In this document: positions 41,401 to 48,176 of the stretch, piece after piece
Layout of the letters: every line of letters starts with the position of its first letter
How positions within the stretch are numbered: position 1 is the stretch's first letter
NCBI GenBank assembly: GCA_017435615.1
Contig: JAFSET010000081.1
Span: 1 to 64,000, forward strand
Length of the DNA: 64,000 nt
Origin: Oscillospiraceae bacterium
GTDB taxonomy: Bacteria; Bacillota; Clostridia; Oscillospirales; Oscillospiraceae
Reading direction: 5' to 3'
Notes under the pieces: model-generated
Database searches by the model: none
What the model was told of the DNA's origin: nothing
The model's input: the letters and a program-made list of their open reading frames with translations, nothing else
Program-made: the position numbers and the translations under genes

Positions 41401-44058
41401 GTTATTGGAACCGTTGGTGCCGTCCAGCACGATGTTGGCAGAAACGCCCTCACCGATGGCCGCAACACCGTCAGCGGTACCGATCAGGTCGGTATCCTTG
41501 GATGCACGGACAGACATGGTATCCAGCAGCAGGCTCTCGCAGCTATAAGTAAAGCGCAGGCCTGCGGCAACAGTCCCCTCCTCCACTGCAAAATTTGCTG
41601 TGGAGATGGTCTTGTTCTGATAGATGTAGGTGCTTTCAATGCTTGCGGCCGTGCCGAGCAGATTGCCCTCGGCATCGTAAGGCTGCACACTTACCGTGGT
41701 GCTAACCGGTGTACGCATATACACGTTAAAGCCTGCGTAGTCAGACAGCACCAGGGACTTCTCCAGCGTCACATCCACAGTACCGCCGGTGGACAGCACT
41801 GCGTGATTGGAGTTCTTCGTATAGCCGGCACCGTAGATTGCCTCGCCGCCATCGATGGTTGCGGTGTAAAGCAGGTCGGTATCGGCTCCCTCTGCGGTGG
41901 AGCCGTAGAAATTGTCCCAATAAATGGCATGCTCGGTTACGCCGTCAAACCGGCCTTCGTAGTAGTCAAAGTTATGACTGAACCGAATACCGGTCACAGC
42001 AGAAAGATCAATATTCTTCAAATTGACCAGTGCAACTGTGGTGGTTGTCCAGCCGTCTCCTGCACTGTCGAAGTTCATAGAGCCGTAGGAGGCCACCTGC
42101 TCCTGCTCGCCGGAGATAAAGCTCAGGCTCAGCCAACGCTTACGGTAGGAGTCAGACAGATTGTACTCATTTTCAAACAGCGTATCAAAGCTCAGGTGGG
42201 TATAACCGGAAAGGTCCACCGGCTCAGAGAAATACATCGTTGTAATGGGATAATAGGCGTAGTTGGTCGTCCAGGTCTTCACAGCCTGGTTGGAGTTACC
42301 CCGTACAACGCTGTTTTGGATCTTGGTGCCATAGTCCACGGGCTGATACTTCGTGCTGGTGGATACACCGGTCAGCTTAACTGCGCTAACCAGGTCCATC
42401 AGGTCATCAGACTCCGGATAGGCTACACGGCTGCCGTCCAAAATCGCCTGCAGCTCAGTAACATCCCGGTACTCCAAAATGCCGTTGCCGTCAATATCGG
42501 CACCGGCTTCGAAGACCTTGCTGTCTCTGCTGAGGATATTCTCCAAATCGGCCATATCCTGGGCATCGATCACGCCGTCTTTGTTGACATCACCCACACG
42601 GTAAGAAGCCAGCACGCCGGTAGTGGTGACCGCCAGCTCCAGGGCCTGGGAGCGCTTGTCAAAGAACTCCTGGGCATAGGCCTTCAGGATATAGTTGGTG
42701 CCTGCCTTCAGTCCGGAGACCCTGACAGTATATGTAGCTTCGTATACATCCGACTTATCATCCACATGATAGGAGGTTGCAACGCGGCTCACTGCCTCCA
42801 CCTTTCCACTGGTGGGGTCACAGGCTTCCACCACATAGCCTTCGATCATATCGCTGAAGCCGGCAGGCGCTGTCAGGCTGGCAGCAGGAAGGCTCACTGT
42901 TACGGCTGTATCCGTGACAGATTCCACAGCGATCTGCGCGCCCTCAGGAAATACAGGGGCGTTGGCATTGGCATAGCGGGAATCATAGGCATAGGGACGG
43001 TCTGTGGCGTCACAGGCATCAAAGGACCAGGTCTCGCCGATCTTTACAGGCTCTCCGGATACCGCACCGCTGGCAGTATCGATGGTCATATCGTTGAAGC
43101 TGTAACGCTCAATGCTCAGCTCAGAGCCATACACATCCACCAGCATACCGTGCTCGGTCTGCTGGGCGTTTCCGGCATAGCTGTTGACGGTCATGTCATC
43201 ATTAGCCAAGCCAGTGTAGTTGATGGTTGCGGTATTGATAACCGTGAACTGGCCCTCGTTCCCCTCGTCGCCCTGCCAAATGCAGCGCTCGTCCGTCAGC
43301 GGAGCATGGGTGTGGCCGTTGAATACCACTGCGTTGTGGTAAGGAGCCACATTATTCCAGCCAACCTGGCCGTAGCCCAAGCCGTAGCCGTAATCACCGG
43401 GAACGGTGTATGCTACCGGGCAGTGCTGAATATAGAAAATAGGCTTGTCCGCATTTTGGGGGGCAACCTTCTCCAGCAAGGGTGTCGCCAGGTTTTCCTT
43501 AGCGTTGTGGGCGCAAACAAAGGAATATCCGTTTACTTCCTTGATGAAGGCATCCTCATAGCTGCCAAGCTCTTCCGGCCAGTACTGATTGCTGACCAGG
43601 GCAGAGTCATGGTTGCCGTAGATGAAGATGGGTTCTACGTAGCCTTCTTCTCCCTGCTTTTCGGGGAAGACCTTGAACCAAATATCCACCACCGTCTGCA
43701 GCCAGTCCTTCTGCTTATCCAGGTTTGCTGCATCGGTGCCGGAGGCTTCCTGCAGGTCACCGGCCACCACAACGGCATCTACGCCCTGTGCCTTGAAAAA
43801 GCGAAGCGCCTTTTCAAAACGGCTGGGCTGTACACCGTTGAAATGTCCTGTAACGTTGCCGTAAACCTCGTCTACATAGTCGTAGCTTATATGGATGTCA
43901 CTGAGCACACCCATACGCAGGTCGCTTGTGCTTTCGCTCACTGTCTCGGAAACAGCATCCGTCTCCTCAGCAGCAGCCGGAATAACCGGCGCAGCCAGGG
44001 ACAGAACCATAACCAGAGCCAAAAGCAAACTCAGAAGCTTTTGAATCATCTTTGACAT
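32428..44058 (-). CDS. Giant secreted multi-hydrolase protein with dockerin and repeated beta-sandwich modules (about 3,876 aa)
   Basis: One uninterrupted frame. Order: signal peptide (1-33); calcineurin-like phosphoesterase (about 47-330; SDIHIS, AGDLQE, YGNHDS, NGHTHAP); FN3-like region (370-480); dockerin type I (483-545; GDVNKDGVIDAQDMADLENIL-type and DIDGNGILEYRDVTELQ); seven beta-sandwich modules (565-1700); Thr/Glu/Pro linker; two more modules (1728-2045); an alpha-glucuronidase N-terminus-like domain (2050-2175); endonuclease/exonuclease/phosphatase domain (2180-2435; GLQEVSGGSN, VGDYNTK, SDHIPQY); linker; three modules; SGNH esterase 1 (2945-3146; IGDSITASGG, GGVNDIW, DGVHAND); two modules; SGNH esterase 2 (3503-3700; LGDSISEA, GGVNDVW, DGVHANT); a last module. 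Most modules end in a YIDNxRL-type strand. No wall anchor is present. ATG 44058 follows AGAGGTGG. Likely substrates are host or plant glycans and their ester or phosphate groups. Confidence 0.85.
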   Translation of the reverse strand: MSKMIQKLLSLLLALVMVLSLAAPVIPAAAEETDAVSETVSESTSDLRMGVLSDIHISYDYVDEVYGNVTGHFNGVQPSRFEKALRFFKAQGVDAVVVAGDLQEASGTDAANLDKQKDWLQTVVDIWFKVFPEKQGEEGYVEPIFIYGNHDSALVSNQYWPEELGSYEDAFIKEVNGYSFVCAHNAKENLATPLLEKVAPQNADKPIFYIQHCPVAYTVPGDYGYGLGYGQVGWNNVAPYHNAVVFNGHTHAPLTDERCIWQGDEGNEGQFTVINTATINYTGLANDDMTVNSYAGNAQQTEHGMLVDVYGSELSIERYSFNDMTIDTASGAVSGEPVKIGETWSFDACDATDRPYAYDSRYANANAPVFPEGAQIAVESVTDTAVTVSLPAASLTAPAGFSDMIEGYVVEACDPTSGKVEAVSRVATSYHVDDKSDVYEATYTVRVSGLKAGTNYILKAYAQEFFDKRSQALELAVTTTGVLASYRVGDVNKDGVIDAQDMADLENILSRDSKVFEAGADIDGNGILEYRDVTELQAILDGSRVAYPESDDLMDLVSAVKLTGVSTSTKYQPVDYGTKIQNSVVRGNSNQAVKTWTTNYAYYPITTMYFSEPVDLSGYTHLSFDTLFENEYNLSDSYRKRWLSLSFISGEQEQVASYGSMNFDSAGDGWTTTTVALVNLKNIDLSAVTGIRFSHNFDYYEGRFDGVTEHAIYWDNFYGSTAEGADTDLLYTATIDGGEAIYGAGYTKNSNHAVLSTGGTVDVTLEKSLVLSDYAGFNVYMRTPVSTTVSVQPYDAEGNLLGTAASIESTYIYQNKTISTANFAVEEGTVAAGLRFTYSCESLLLDTMSVRASKDTDLIGTADGVAAIGEGVSANIVLDGTNGSNNALYVTSEDQVSGGVELSFAEALDLSQAPYLRLDLKMENTDTGFAISLYDAQGTAVWTSGDMTAASSAGNYATYELDMSSADLSEVAKIAVSFDLTADGEVWIDNLKACDPMGDFFSASTSLIGPSAVQDGFICEISDFDGHDNVLHWYSDPAANAGTTSAWPGETNVTIQKDMLFANHTGYDASEVDYLEFTIKNTGNYVAFSFSFLDATGATLGSSNGEYRVSLQEDWCTYRIDLASMGLTAEEVSKIDTVSMGWNWQYQNVNGTEQKKVADIYIDNMGFRAYPEESTDALDQVGLIRNSEWWWGGHNTYPGAGWLYQSEHTVDSEQAFMFYRSADTNGMGYSPRILYAYFTENIAVESDWTIKLDVVNENFAKNCRMEIIGSDNKAYTCFAFSGTGSYSLEASVSSLVTSDGVAFDPDTVTVKGLKYYTNYNRDSSVSATAGGYLVLDNLTFTAPVVVPTVSLDGLDLIGNSDSVVLNNTSAFESAFVFEVLDQVDGRDNVVHMYSDPANGGGLTTNSSYYYGPVITLSADSIYTGKGVDYIELNLKNTNIYCDQLYLEVVDASGTKLGSTYKRMATSNDWSYYRFNLALLGLTEEEMESVATVKVFVNWSKQYTGAAAPVVGEVYIDNLSFGSYVDDSTDLFDHAASLQNVEWWWSGNNYYDNAGWLMEEDEAGSSYFKIYRVKDKTSTSTGYNPRRQYLYFDEPIALNENFVVSVTATNDNMGTGSKISLLGDDGNKYGYLLIDKTGTNTYEISVSDIVLLNADTTMTKSETLLDISAVKIKGVILHNDFFHGESTADGSLVMDNLRIYDPTVIEEPTEPETTEPEVTEPEETYPDGGDLLYEASLQYNKDHWLESTGLSYAKDTENTYGENSVQSWRFQADADASNSSAVAQFLLPKAYDFTDCYVAFDAKYVTEGTAAQGVGIRLHNTDWGNHNDVNASVSLTAGDWNTYIVDFADVLLSTADTTDLKLISFYFNFSANTGYERVVYIDNVRLLHKETVEEDWINMSIDGGMSENVSYQVVTDMTRAENSTFSMKVDTGEGYRVTFNTQAAVINGTLSSKVDMTKGGYIGGYFYFGEQTPDVKVRLTDKNWNGGASIPLDVIDCGDGWYYCYKDVSQFYFYDSATNPTKAEIIRVSVVLPTNYSIYIDGFGYPAYVPVELLDYRIVFDADSSRAVANDLLSRIESDLSWKVSIVPDTVEAVDNEIVIGSTARNCSLINDYLAGGSKELTDFDYVVAVEGGKIYLVANTNAGVYQAFDKLVELASAGTIADGIYLKDAHNTEDVADLPEGADTRIMSYNLLYSTEHLVEDRIGNFLNILGYYTPDVVGLQEVSGGSNAGWHEYIYDSLVRDSNYLKACAENASGTSLMTTFLYNPDTVKLISETVYDLYAENSNIRVLAVAVFERLDNGQQFVVTNTHPAPYQSANYSSELSGFLNLAADVLAEYADLPVFMVGDYNTKESVAEYDTILNTLGVYDGKYSAETQVKTADSCPGFGKSQDGTVDFVIDHIFHNDLAQAILYNIVTDHDVEHTSDHIPQYVDFKTGEKAVTPDPTEPEQTEPDTTEPETTEPEKDEDFLFHATCSLGEKQSEVTNDSLISWKISSATGWSYPTFVLDTTYDISKYDLVMDIYPANMTHFRMHLATINGQWLSGAAVYYGVNKWTTVTYNLSANSAGLTEMTNFGLGIEIGAEGSDYALYIDNVRLVERKVNADATEDTEKASDILAIANFEWSGSDWSGNGLLSYTNESDETNGKDSLRSWRFSRKETTGAGYSRAQLKLNQTYDLTDKDLVFDIKFDTGEEIAAHYFGVIPFDSAWQNIFPGDNYMEPTIVAKAGDWYTVRLDNSLLRAYLLEGKDLTSVYLLNFCFQFPKVAMDIYIDNMHLEDHVYGTEESDAASDLLVNATIVENSADDSVYFYEHNNTSVAYGDSSNASHKFYATAAGNAYHSVKYDLGQSYDLTGKNIVMDVLAFRCSTTFLFQLYDSNNNLITSSYRGCASRRWSEVTPAILSNDLDLTDVRYMVIGAYFQPDSNLSDRAFYVDNVRIETIDTYHTALENTNMVFIGDSITASGGYKGWSGELEEHYFINRYNIGAGGTSYANISGRGQIYSQVANIPNVNVDYFVLNGGVNDIWSAWDLGSVSDVSVESATVDSFDTNTTAGGMEKVFCYLRTNYPEAKIAFIITYNCFDGGFDSVRYRDEFVPLAKAVCEKWSIPYLDLVNNDTFNAEFNALPGIHTYDGVHANDVGYDLVMRQVAPWLLSINNATEQTEQNSDMLSYATYEWSASDWTGASTLSYDKACEITTGPDSLRSWKFTASDKETGWPAMQIKLSQLHKTSLTGKALQFDVKFEASNGKPSQKIGLRLYDDSWGSVTGDSVVWKDVTGSDWQTVTMDASEFEAVMAEGKDLDVIFLLQFMFDFATNKGNTQTVYVDNVRVVDAAGVATEETEAASDLLYGAKYVSGNFTNKGFGYDQYNTMFVNGSQSKYSLRMYASDNATAWCNARFELPEVLDLTNKSLKFDVNQYNHVYIGVALYNSDNELITSDGFTLRNEGWQTFEVYLLDGLAEGMTAADLADVKYINFSSSFEYVKTGRVLVVDNVQVYENDQISSVLNGKNALYLGDSISEAISYKGWRGELAEHYGVNDYNVSASGAVLINNQTHNLHQQLAKAPTDVEYDMIILNGGVNDVWRGMTLGEVSPEGTTEFNVDTTIGALEDLFSQMKASYPNAKIFFVLNYTCVQNGYPQDVWINDYAPLARAACEKWDIPYLDLVDHAEFTAEFDATSGVHTYDGVHANTEGYNVITKYLAPWLEAQLSGPTEETEAASDMMFDAYIGAASYTAAKTYLSYDKACTEQVHGDQSLYALKLAYDGTDVDGSIDAWPYIWINFGKDVDFTGKKLVFDVLYLSDTAEQSLSVRQLLDSGWSAISSTTKGVNVTAGQWTTVEFDMADFVINDGKSLENVNLFGIQIGLTKGVSETLYIDNIRLVDAA

Positions 44059-44124
44059 TGTTACCACCTCTTTTGATTGTTACAACAGATATGGCCTGAA
44101 TTGACCATATTCCGATACATAGTA

Positions 44125-44153
44125 ATTCTATCATTGATATAGAAAATTGTAAA
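44125..44153 (-). promoter_or_regulatory. Sigma-A promoter of the giant gene
   Basis: On the minus strand TTTACA (44148-44153) and TAGAAT (44125-44130) are exactly 17 bases apart, leaving a leader of about 60 bases. Confidence 0.7.
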
Positions 44154-44221
44154 TTGTGTATACTTTATAATTATCAACATAATGTTTTGTAGGTTTTTAC
44201 TATCGACAGTTGAAACTGGTA

Positions 44222-44274
44222 AAAAAATAGCAGAAATATGCAAATTTCCATAGGAAAACACGCATATTTCTGCT
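44222..44274 (-). terminator. Terminator of metA
   Basis: Thirteen-base arms AGCAGAAATATGC (44229-44241) and GCATATTTCTGCT (44262-44274) are followed on the minus strand by ATTTTTTT. It lies 30 bases after the metA stop. Confidence 0.85.
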
Positions 44275-44304
44275 TGAGATTATAAATTATAGGATCATCT
44301 AAAA

Positions 44305-45228
44305 TTACTGCTGTCCGATGCTCATAATGTCGTAAGGGGTGGTCTGATAAACGAAATAGTTCAGCCAGTTGGAAAACAGAAGATTAGCGTGTCCACGCCA
44401 TTTGACCAGGGGCTGAGCGTTTTCATCATCATTGGGGAAATAGTTTTCCGGAACATGAATGGGAAGACCAAGATTTTTATCCCGAAGATATTCTGTTTTC
44501 AGTGTATCCGGATCATACTCCGAATGTCCTGTGACAAAAATCTGCCGGCCTTCCTTGCTCATAACAGCATACACACCGGCACGCTGAGAAGATGCCACGA
44601 TCTTTAGACCCGGAACCTTTTCAATATCCTCTCGGAGTACCGTTGTATGCCGGGAATGGGGTACCCAAAAGGTATCGTCAAACCCGCGAAGCAAAATAGA
44701 GCGTTTGTAATCTGCCTGATGCTCAAAGACGCCGAATAGCTTTTCATCCATCTGTTTCTTTTGGATGCCGTAATGGTAGTAAAGTCCTGCCTGCGCGCCC
44801 CAGCAAATATGGAATGTGGAATGGACGTTGGTCTTGCTCCACTGCATGATCTGACACAGCTCAGGCCAATAGTCGACTTCTTCAAACGCCATATTTTCCA
44901 CCGGCGCGCCGGTGATCACCATTCCGTCAAATTTACGGTGCTTGATCTCATCAAAGCTTTTATAAAAGTTGATCAGGTGGTCCTGAGCAACATTTTTTGA
45001 CACATGGGATTTGGTATGAAGCAGCTCCAGCCGCACCTGCAGCGGTGTATTGCCCAGCAGCCTGGAAAGCTGCGTTTCTGTGGCGATCTTTGTGGGCATC
45101 AAATTCAACAGGACGATCTCCAGAGGACGTATATCCTGAGTAACTGCACGGTCCTGATTCATTACAAATATATTTTCCTGCTGAAGCACACCGGTGGCAG
45201 GAAGATCATTTGGAATTTGAATTGGCAC
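44305..45228 (-). CDS. metA: Homoserine O-acyltransferase, probably acetyl-CoA specific
   Basis: The 307-residue MetA-family enzyme acylates homoserine in methionine synthesis. The nucleophile is C142 (FHICWGAQ), with His and Glu of TGHSEYD near 235. Residue 111, in TGAPVE, is Glu. Published work on this family found that Glu at this position goes with acetyl-CoA and Gly with succinyl-CoA, so O-acetylhomoserine is the likely product. The start is GTG 45228 with GAGGTG 8 bases upstream. It lies 12 bases after spoIID on the same strand, an unrelated pairing; no SAM riboswitch or T-box fits in the gap. Confidence 0.93.
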   Translation of the reverse strand: MPIQIPNDLPATGVLQQENIFVMNQDRAVTQDIRPLEIVLLNLMPTKIATETQLSRLLGNTPLQVRLELLHTKSHVSKNVAQDHLINFYKSFDEIKHRKFDGMVITGAPVENMAFEEVDYWPELCQIMQWSKTNVHSTFHICWGAQAGLYYHYGIQKKQMDEKLFGVFEHQADYKRSILLRGFDDTFWVPHSRHTTVLREDIEKVPGLKIVASSQRAGVYAVMSKEGRQIFVTGHSEYDPDTLKTEYLRDKNLGLPIHVPENYFPNDDENAQPLVKWRGHANLLFSNWLNYFVYQTTPYDIMSIGQQ

Positions 45229-45240
45229 GAACGCATCACC

Positions 45241-46230
45241 TCACTTTTTGTTTACGTCATTGTACCCCAATTCCAAATTGTTGTCAACAAGCTCTGACAA
45301 ATAATCCCCGGAAAGCACCGCCCCCTGATAATAATACAGCAAAATGGTTTCATGATCCGCACCCTGCACCGCCATTGCATCCGCGCCGTACTGACTCATG
45401 CCTACCCGGTGACCAAATCCCTTGGTCGTCACTGTAATGCGCTCCCCTGCTGCGGTGATCACAAATGCCGTAGAACGAAGACCAAGAAGCTTTCTGACTT
45501 GTGTTCCTGTAAAATTCGTACCTCCAATTTCCACAGTGTCGACACCTCCGCCGTTGGTATAGGAGATCGATCCGATCCAGGATCCGGGATGACCTCCGGG
45601 CCAAATGCCCAATTTTTCACAAAATTCTTCGTCAGTAAAGATTACCGTGTCTGTATAGTGGACGGCATGTTCCTCTCCGGGACTTTCCACGGACTGTAAA
45701 TAAGGAACAGCGGTCCCCCAGACAGCCTGTGCATCCTCAGTCTTTCCACCAGAACAGGAAAAATACGTCGCTTCGATCAGCTTGTCCTCATATAAAAGCA
45801 CCTGACCTGCTGTGTCGAGTACGGCTCGTTTCACCTTTTCCACCGACTGTTCTGTGCCGCCATTGCGCAAATAATCCTGTTCCGAAATAAAGGCCTGACA
45901 GCACGAGGCATCTGTGCAGACTTGTCCGTCAGTGTGTTTGGGAGATAACAGTCTGCGGCAGGTATATGTCCGGGCAACCACCGCCTGTGCTTTTAAAGCC
46001 TCCGTCTCGAAGTCAGCAGGCATCTCTGCCAACACAACCTGAAAGATATATTCTTCCAAATCCATCTTCTCAACGGCTCCCTCCTGCAGAACCGATACTG
46101 TCAGTGACTGCTCCTGCGACGGCTCAGATGGATGAACCTGTAAAACCGGCTCTTCTTTGTATGAACGCAGCATCAATAGGGCCGGAAAGATATAAACCAA
46201 CAGAGCAGCTACAACTAATTTTAACTTCAT
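45241..46230 (-). CDS. spoIID: SpoIID/LytB-type peptidoglycan lytic transglycosylase
   Basis: The 329-residue protein has a signal anchor (about 5-22) and the SpoIID domain: LEEYIFQVVLAEMPADFETEALKAQAVVARTY, whose Glu in AEMP is the expected catalytic acid, then ATYFSCSGGKTEDA, VWGTAVPYLQSV and the C-terminal KGFGHRVGMSQYGADAMA. SpoIID cleaves glycan strands without stem peptides during engulfment. It fits the sporulation genes elsewhere in the window. The usual partners spoIIM and spoIIP are not here. Confidence 0.9.
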   Translation of the reverse strand: MKLKLVVAALLVYIFPALLMLRSYKEEPVLQVHPSEPSQEQSLTVSVLQEGAVEKMDLEEYIFQVVLAEMPADFETEALKAQAVVARTYTCRRLLSPKHTDGQVCTDASCCQAFISEQDYLRNGGTEQSVEKVKRAVLDTAGQVLLYEDKLIEATYFSCSGGKTEDAQAVWGTAVPYLQSVESPGEEHAVHYTDTVIFTDEEFCEKLGIWPGGHPGSWIGSISYTNGGGVDTVEIGGTNFTGTQVRKLLGLRSTAFVITAAGERITVTTKGFGHRVGMSQYGADAMAVQGADHETILLYYYQGAVLSGDYLSELVDNNLELGYNDVNKK

Positions 46231-46308
46231 AGTCTTTTGTCACCTCAAAAGCATTGTAGCACGCTCCGATAAAAGAACGTGACGATTTTTGTGGGAAGAC
46301 CTTCCTTT

Positions 46309-46350
46309 TGTCAAGGAACGCTTGACATTATCTTTTATCGTCATTATAAT
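46309..46350 (+). promoter_or_regulatory. Consensus sigma-A promoter with overlapping palindrome
   Basis: TTGACA (46322-46327) and TATAAT (46345-46350) are both perfect and 17 bases apart. The palindrome TGTCAAG-GAACG-CTTGACA (46309-46327) covers the -35 box. A repressor bound there would block RNA polymerase; without one the promoter should be very strong. Confidence 0.8.
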
Positions 46351-46384
46351 TTAGTGTGAAAATTTATGAAAAGGTTACTGCGAT

Positions 46385-48112
46385 ATGAAAAAGTTTTTAA
46401 AAGTGTTTGTTCCTGTTTTTCTGGCACTTGCGATCATTGCCGGATCAGGATGGTACTTACTCGCCTACGATCGGGATTTCACCAGAGATATGCTGCTGCA
46501 GGGTGCCCGTTACTTCGAAAAGGAAAGCAAGCTTGATACCGCTTCCTGGTTTTATGACCGGGCCTATGAGCAAGGCCACGGCAGCGATGAGATCGCCGTC
46601 GAACTCGCGCAGCAATATATCGAAAGCGGCAACTACACAAAGGCTGAAGTTACTTTGAACAGAGCGATCAAAGACGGCGGCGGTGTTCAGGTTTATACCG
46701 CCCTGTGCAAAGCCTACGTGGAGCAGGACAAGCTTCTGGATGCTGTAGAGCTTCTTGACAAAATATCTGACCCGGAGTTAAAAGCATCTTTGGACGCATT
46801 ACGTCCGGCTGCACCGATCACTCCCCAAACTCCAGGCTTTTATAATCAGTATATTTCCGTATCTGTTGAATGTCCCGATGCGCAATTATATGTCTCGACC
46901 GGCGGTGAATATCCGTCTATCAATAAAGACAGCTATTCAGAACCCATTCCCCTTTCAGACGGTGAAAACGTACTTTATGCCCTTGCCGTTTCCGATGCGG
47001 GACTGGTCAGTCCCCTATCCATATTTGGATACACCGTTGGTGGCGTTGTGGAAGAAGTCGTTTTTGAAGATTCCGCAATCGAGCAAACAGTGCGTTATAT
47101 GCTTGCCGCAACAGACGATCAGGTCATTTATTCCAACGATCTGTGGGATATTACAGAATTTTCTGTCCCTGAGGACGCGCAAAACTACAATGATCTCAGG
47201 CATATGATATTCCTCGATAGTCTTACCATCTCGCAGGGTACACCGGGCCAGCTTCAGTGCCTCTCCGGCATGTCTGCGCTAAAGAACTTGCAGATCACAG
47301 ATACCGCCGTATCACAGGAAGAACTTGCATTGATCGGGTCATTGATCACATTGGAAAAGCTGACGTTGAACGGCTGCAGCCTGTCTACCACCGAGGGTCT
47401 GCAAGGGCTGACCGCCCTTACCTATTTGGATTTGGGCAACAACGCCATTCGTAATATTTCTGCCCTTTCCTCCATGACAGGCCTGAAAGAACTCTACATG
47501 GTCCGCAATGCACTTCAGGATCTTACCGCGCTATCATCCTGCCCCCTTTTATCCGTGCTTGACATCTCTTATAACGATGTAACAAACCTGAATTCTCTTT
47601 CCGGTCTAAGTACGCTTTCCAAACTGGACATCAGCCACAATAACCTCAAAAAGATCGCCCCCCTTGCACAGCTCACTGCCCTGACCGAACTGCGGGCCAA
47701 TAACAACTCCATCGCAGATGTATCCATGCTGAGTGCCTGCACAGCTCTAAGCTATGTGGATCTGTCCAACAACGCACTGACATCCGTCGATACACTGGCA
47801 TCTATAGACAGTGTAACTTACTTAAACTTCTCCCACAATCAAGTGGAGACACTGCCAGTTTGGCCATCATCCAGTGCACTGGTAACCATTGATGGCTCCT
47901 ATAATCTGATTGCCGATCTTTCCGGATTGAAGGACCTGAAAAGCATCAATAACATCTTAATGGATTATAATGAAAACATTGAGTCTATCTCAGAGCTGGC
48001 TGATTGCCCGCTGCTAATCAAAGTCAATGTTTACGGAACCAAGGTCACCGATGTAAAGGCCTTGACAGATCAAAGTATAATCGTCAACTATAATCCCCTG
48101 CCCCAGGAATGA
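46385..48112 (+). CDS. Membrane-anchored TPR and leucine-rich-repeat protein
   Basis: The 575-residue protein has an N-terminal membrane helix (7-27) and is then extracytoplasmic. Residues about 35-130 are TPR-like helical pairs (AVELAQQYIESGNYTKAEVTLNRAI). Residues 140-215 resemble a chitobiase/beta-hexosaminidase C-terminal domain (PGFYNQYISVSVECPDAQLYVSTGG). The rest (about 280-560) contains ten or more leucine-rich repeats such as LTALTYLDLGNNAIRNISAL. It is probably a surface protein-binding scaffold; the partner is unknown. It is monocistronic under a consensus promoter and divergent from spoIID. Confidence 0.82.
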   Translation: MKKFLKVFVPVFLALAIIAGSGWYLLAYDRDFTRDMLLQGARYFEKESKLDTASWFYDRAYEQGHGSDEIAVELAQQYIESGNYTKAEVTLNRAIKDGGGVQVYTALCKAYVEQDKLLDAVELLDKISDPELKASLDALRPAAPITPQTPGFYNQYISVSVECPDAQLYVSTGGEYPSINKDSYSEPIPLSDGENVLYALAVSDAGLVSPLSIFGYTVGGVVEEVVFEDSAIEQTVRYMLAATDDQVIYSNDLWDITEFSVPEDAQNYNDLRHMIFLDSLTISQGTPGQLQCLSGMSALKNLQITDTAVSQEELALIGSLITLEKLTLNGCSLSTTEGLQGLTALTYLDLGNNAIRNISALSSMTGLKELYMVRNALQDLTALSSCPLLSVLDISYNDVTNLNSLSGLSTLSKLDISHNNLKKIAPLAQLTALTELRANNNSIADVSMLSACTALSYVDLSNNALTSVDTLASIDSVTYLNFSHNQVETLPVWPSSSALVTIDGSYNLIADLSGLKDLKSINNILMDYNENIESISELADCPLLIKVNVYGTKVTDVKALTDQSIIVNYNPLPQE

Positions 48113-48123
48113 CCGTAAATCAA

Positions 48124-48156
48124 AAACCCTGATGGAAGCTGCTTCCATCAGGGTTT
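48124..48156. terminator. Bidirectional terminator
   Basis: AAACCCTGATGGAAGC (48124-48139) pairs with GCTTCCATCAGGGTTT (48141-48156), with the innermost bases forming the loop. It lies between two convergent genes; T and A runs flank both sides. Confidence 0.8.
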
Positions 48157-48176
48157 AAATTTTGGGATATTGACGA

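Noticed and set aside
40867..44055. Open frame of about 1,062 codons on the plus strand
   Set aside because: It is antisense to the giant gene, has no ribosome site or family resemblance, and follows from that gene's codon bias and repeats.
44059..45300. SAM riboswitch or T-box controlling metA
   Set aside because: Only 12 bases separate spoIID from metA, and no S-box or T-box sequence is visible there.
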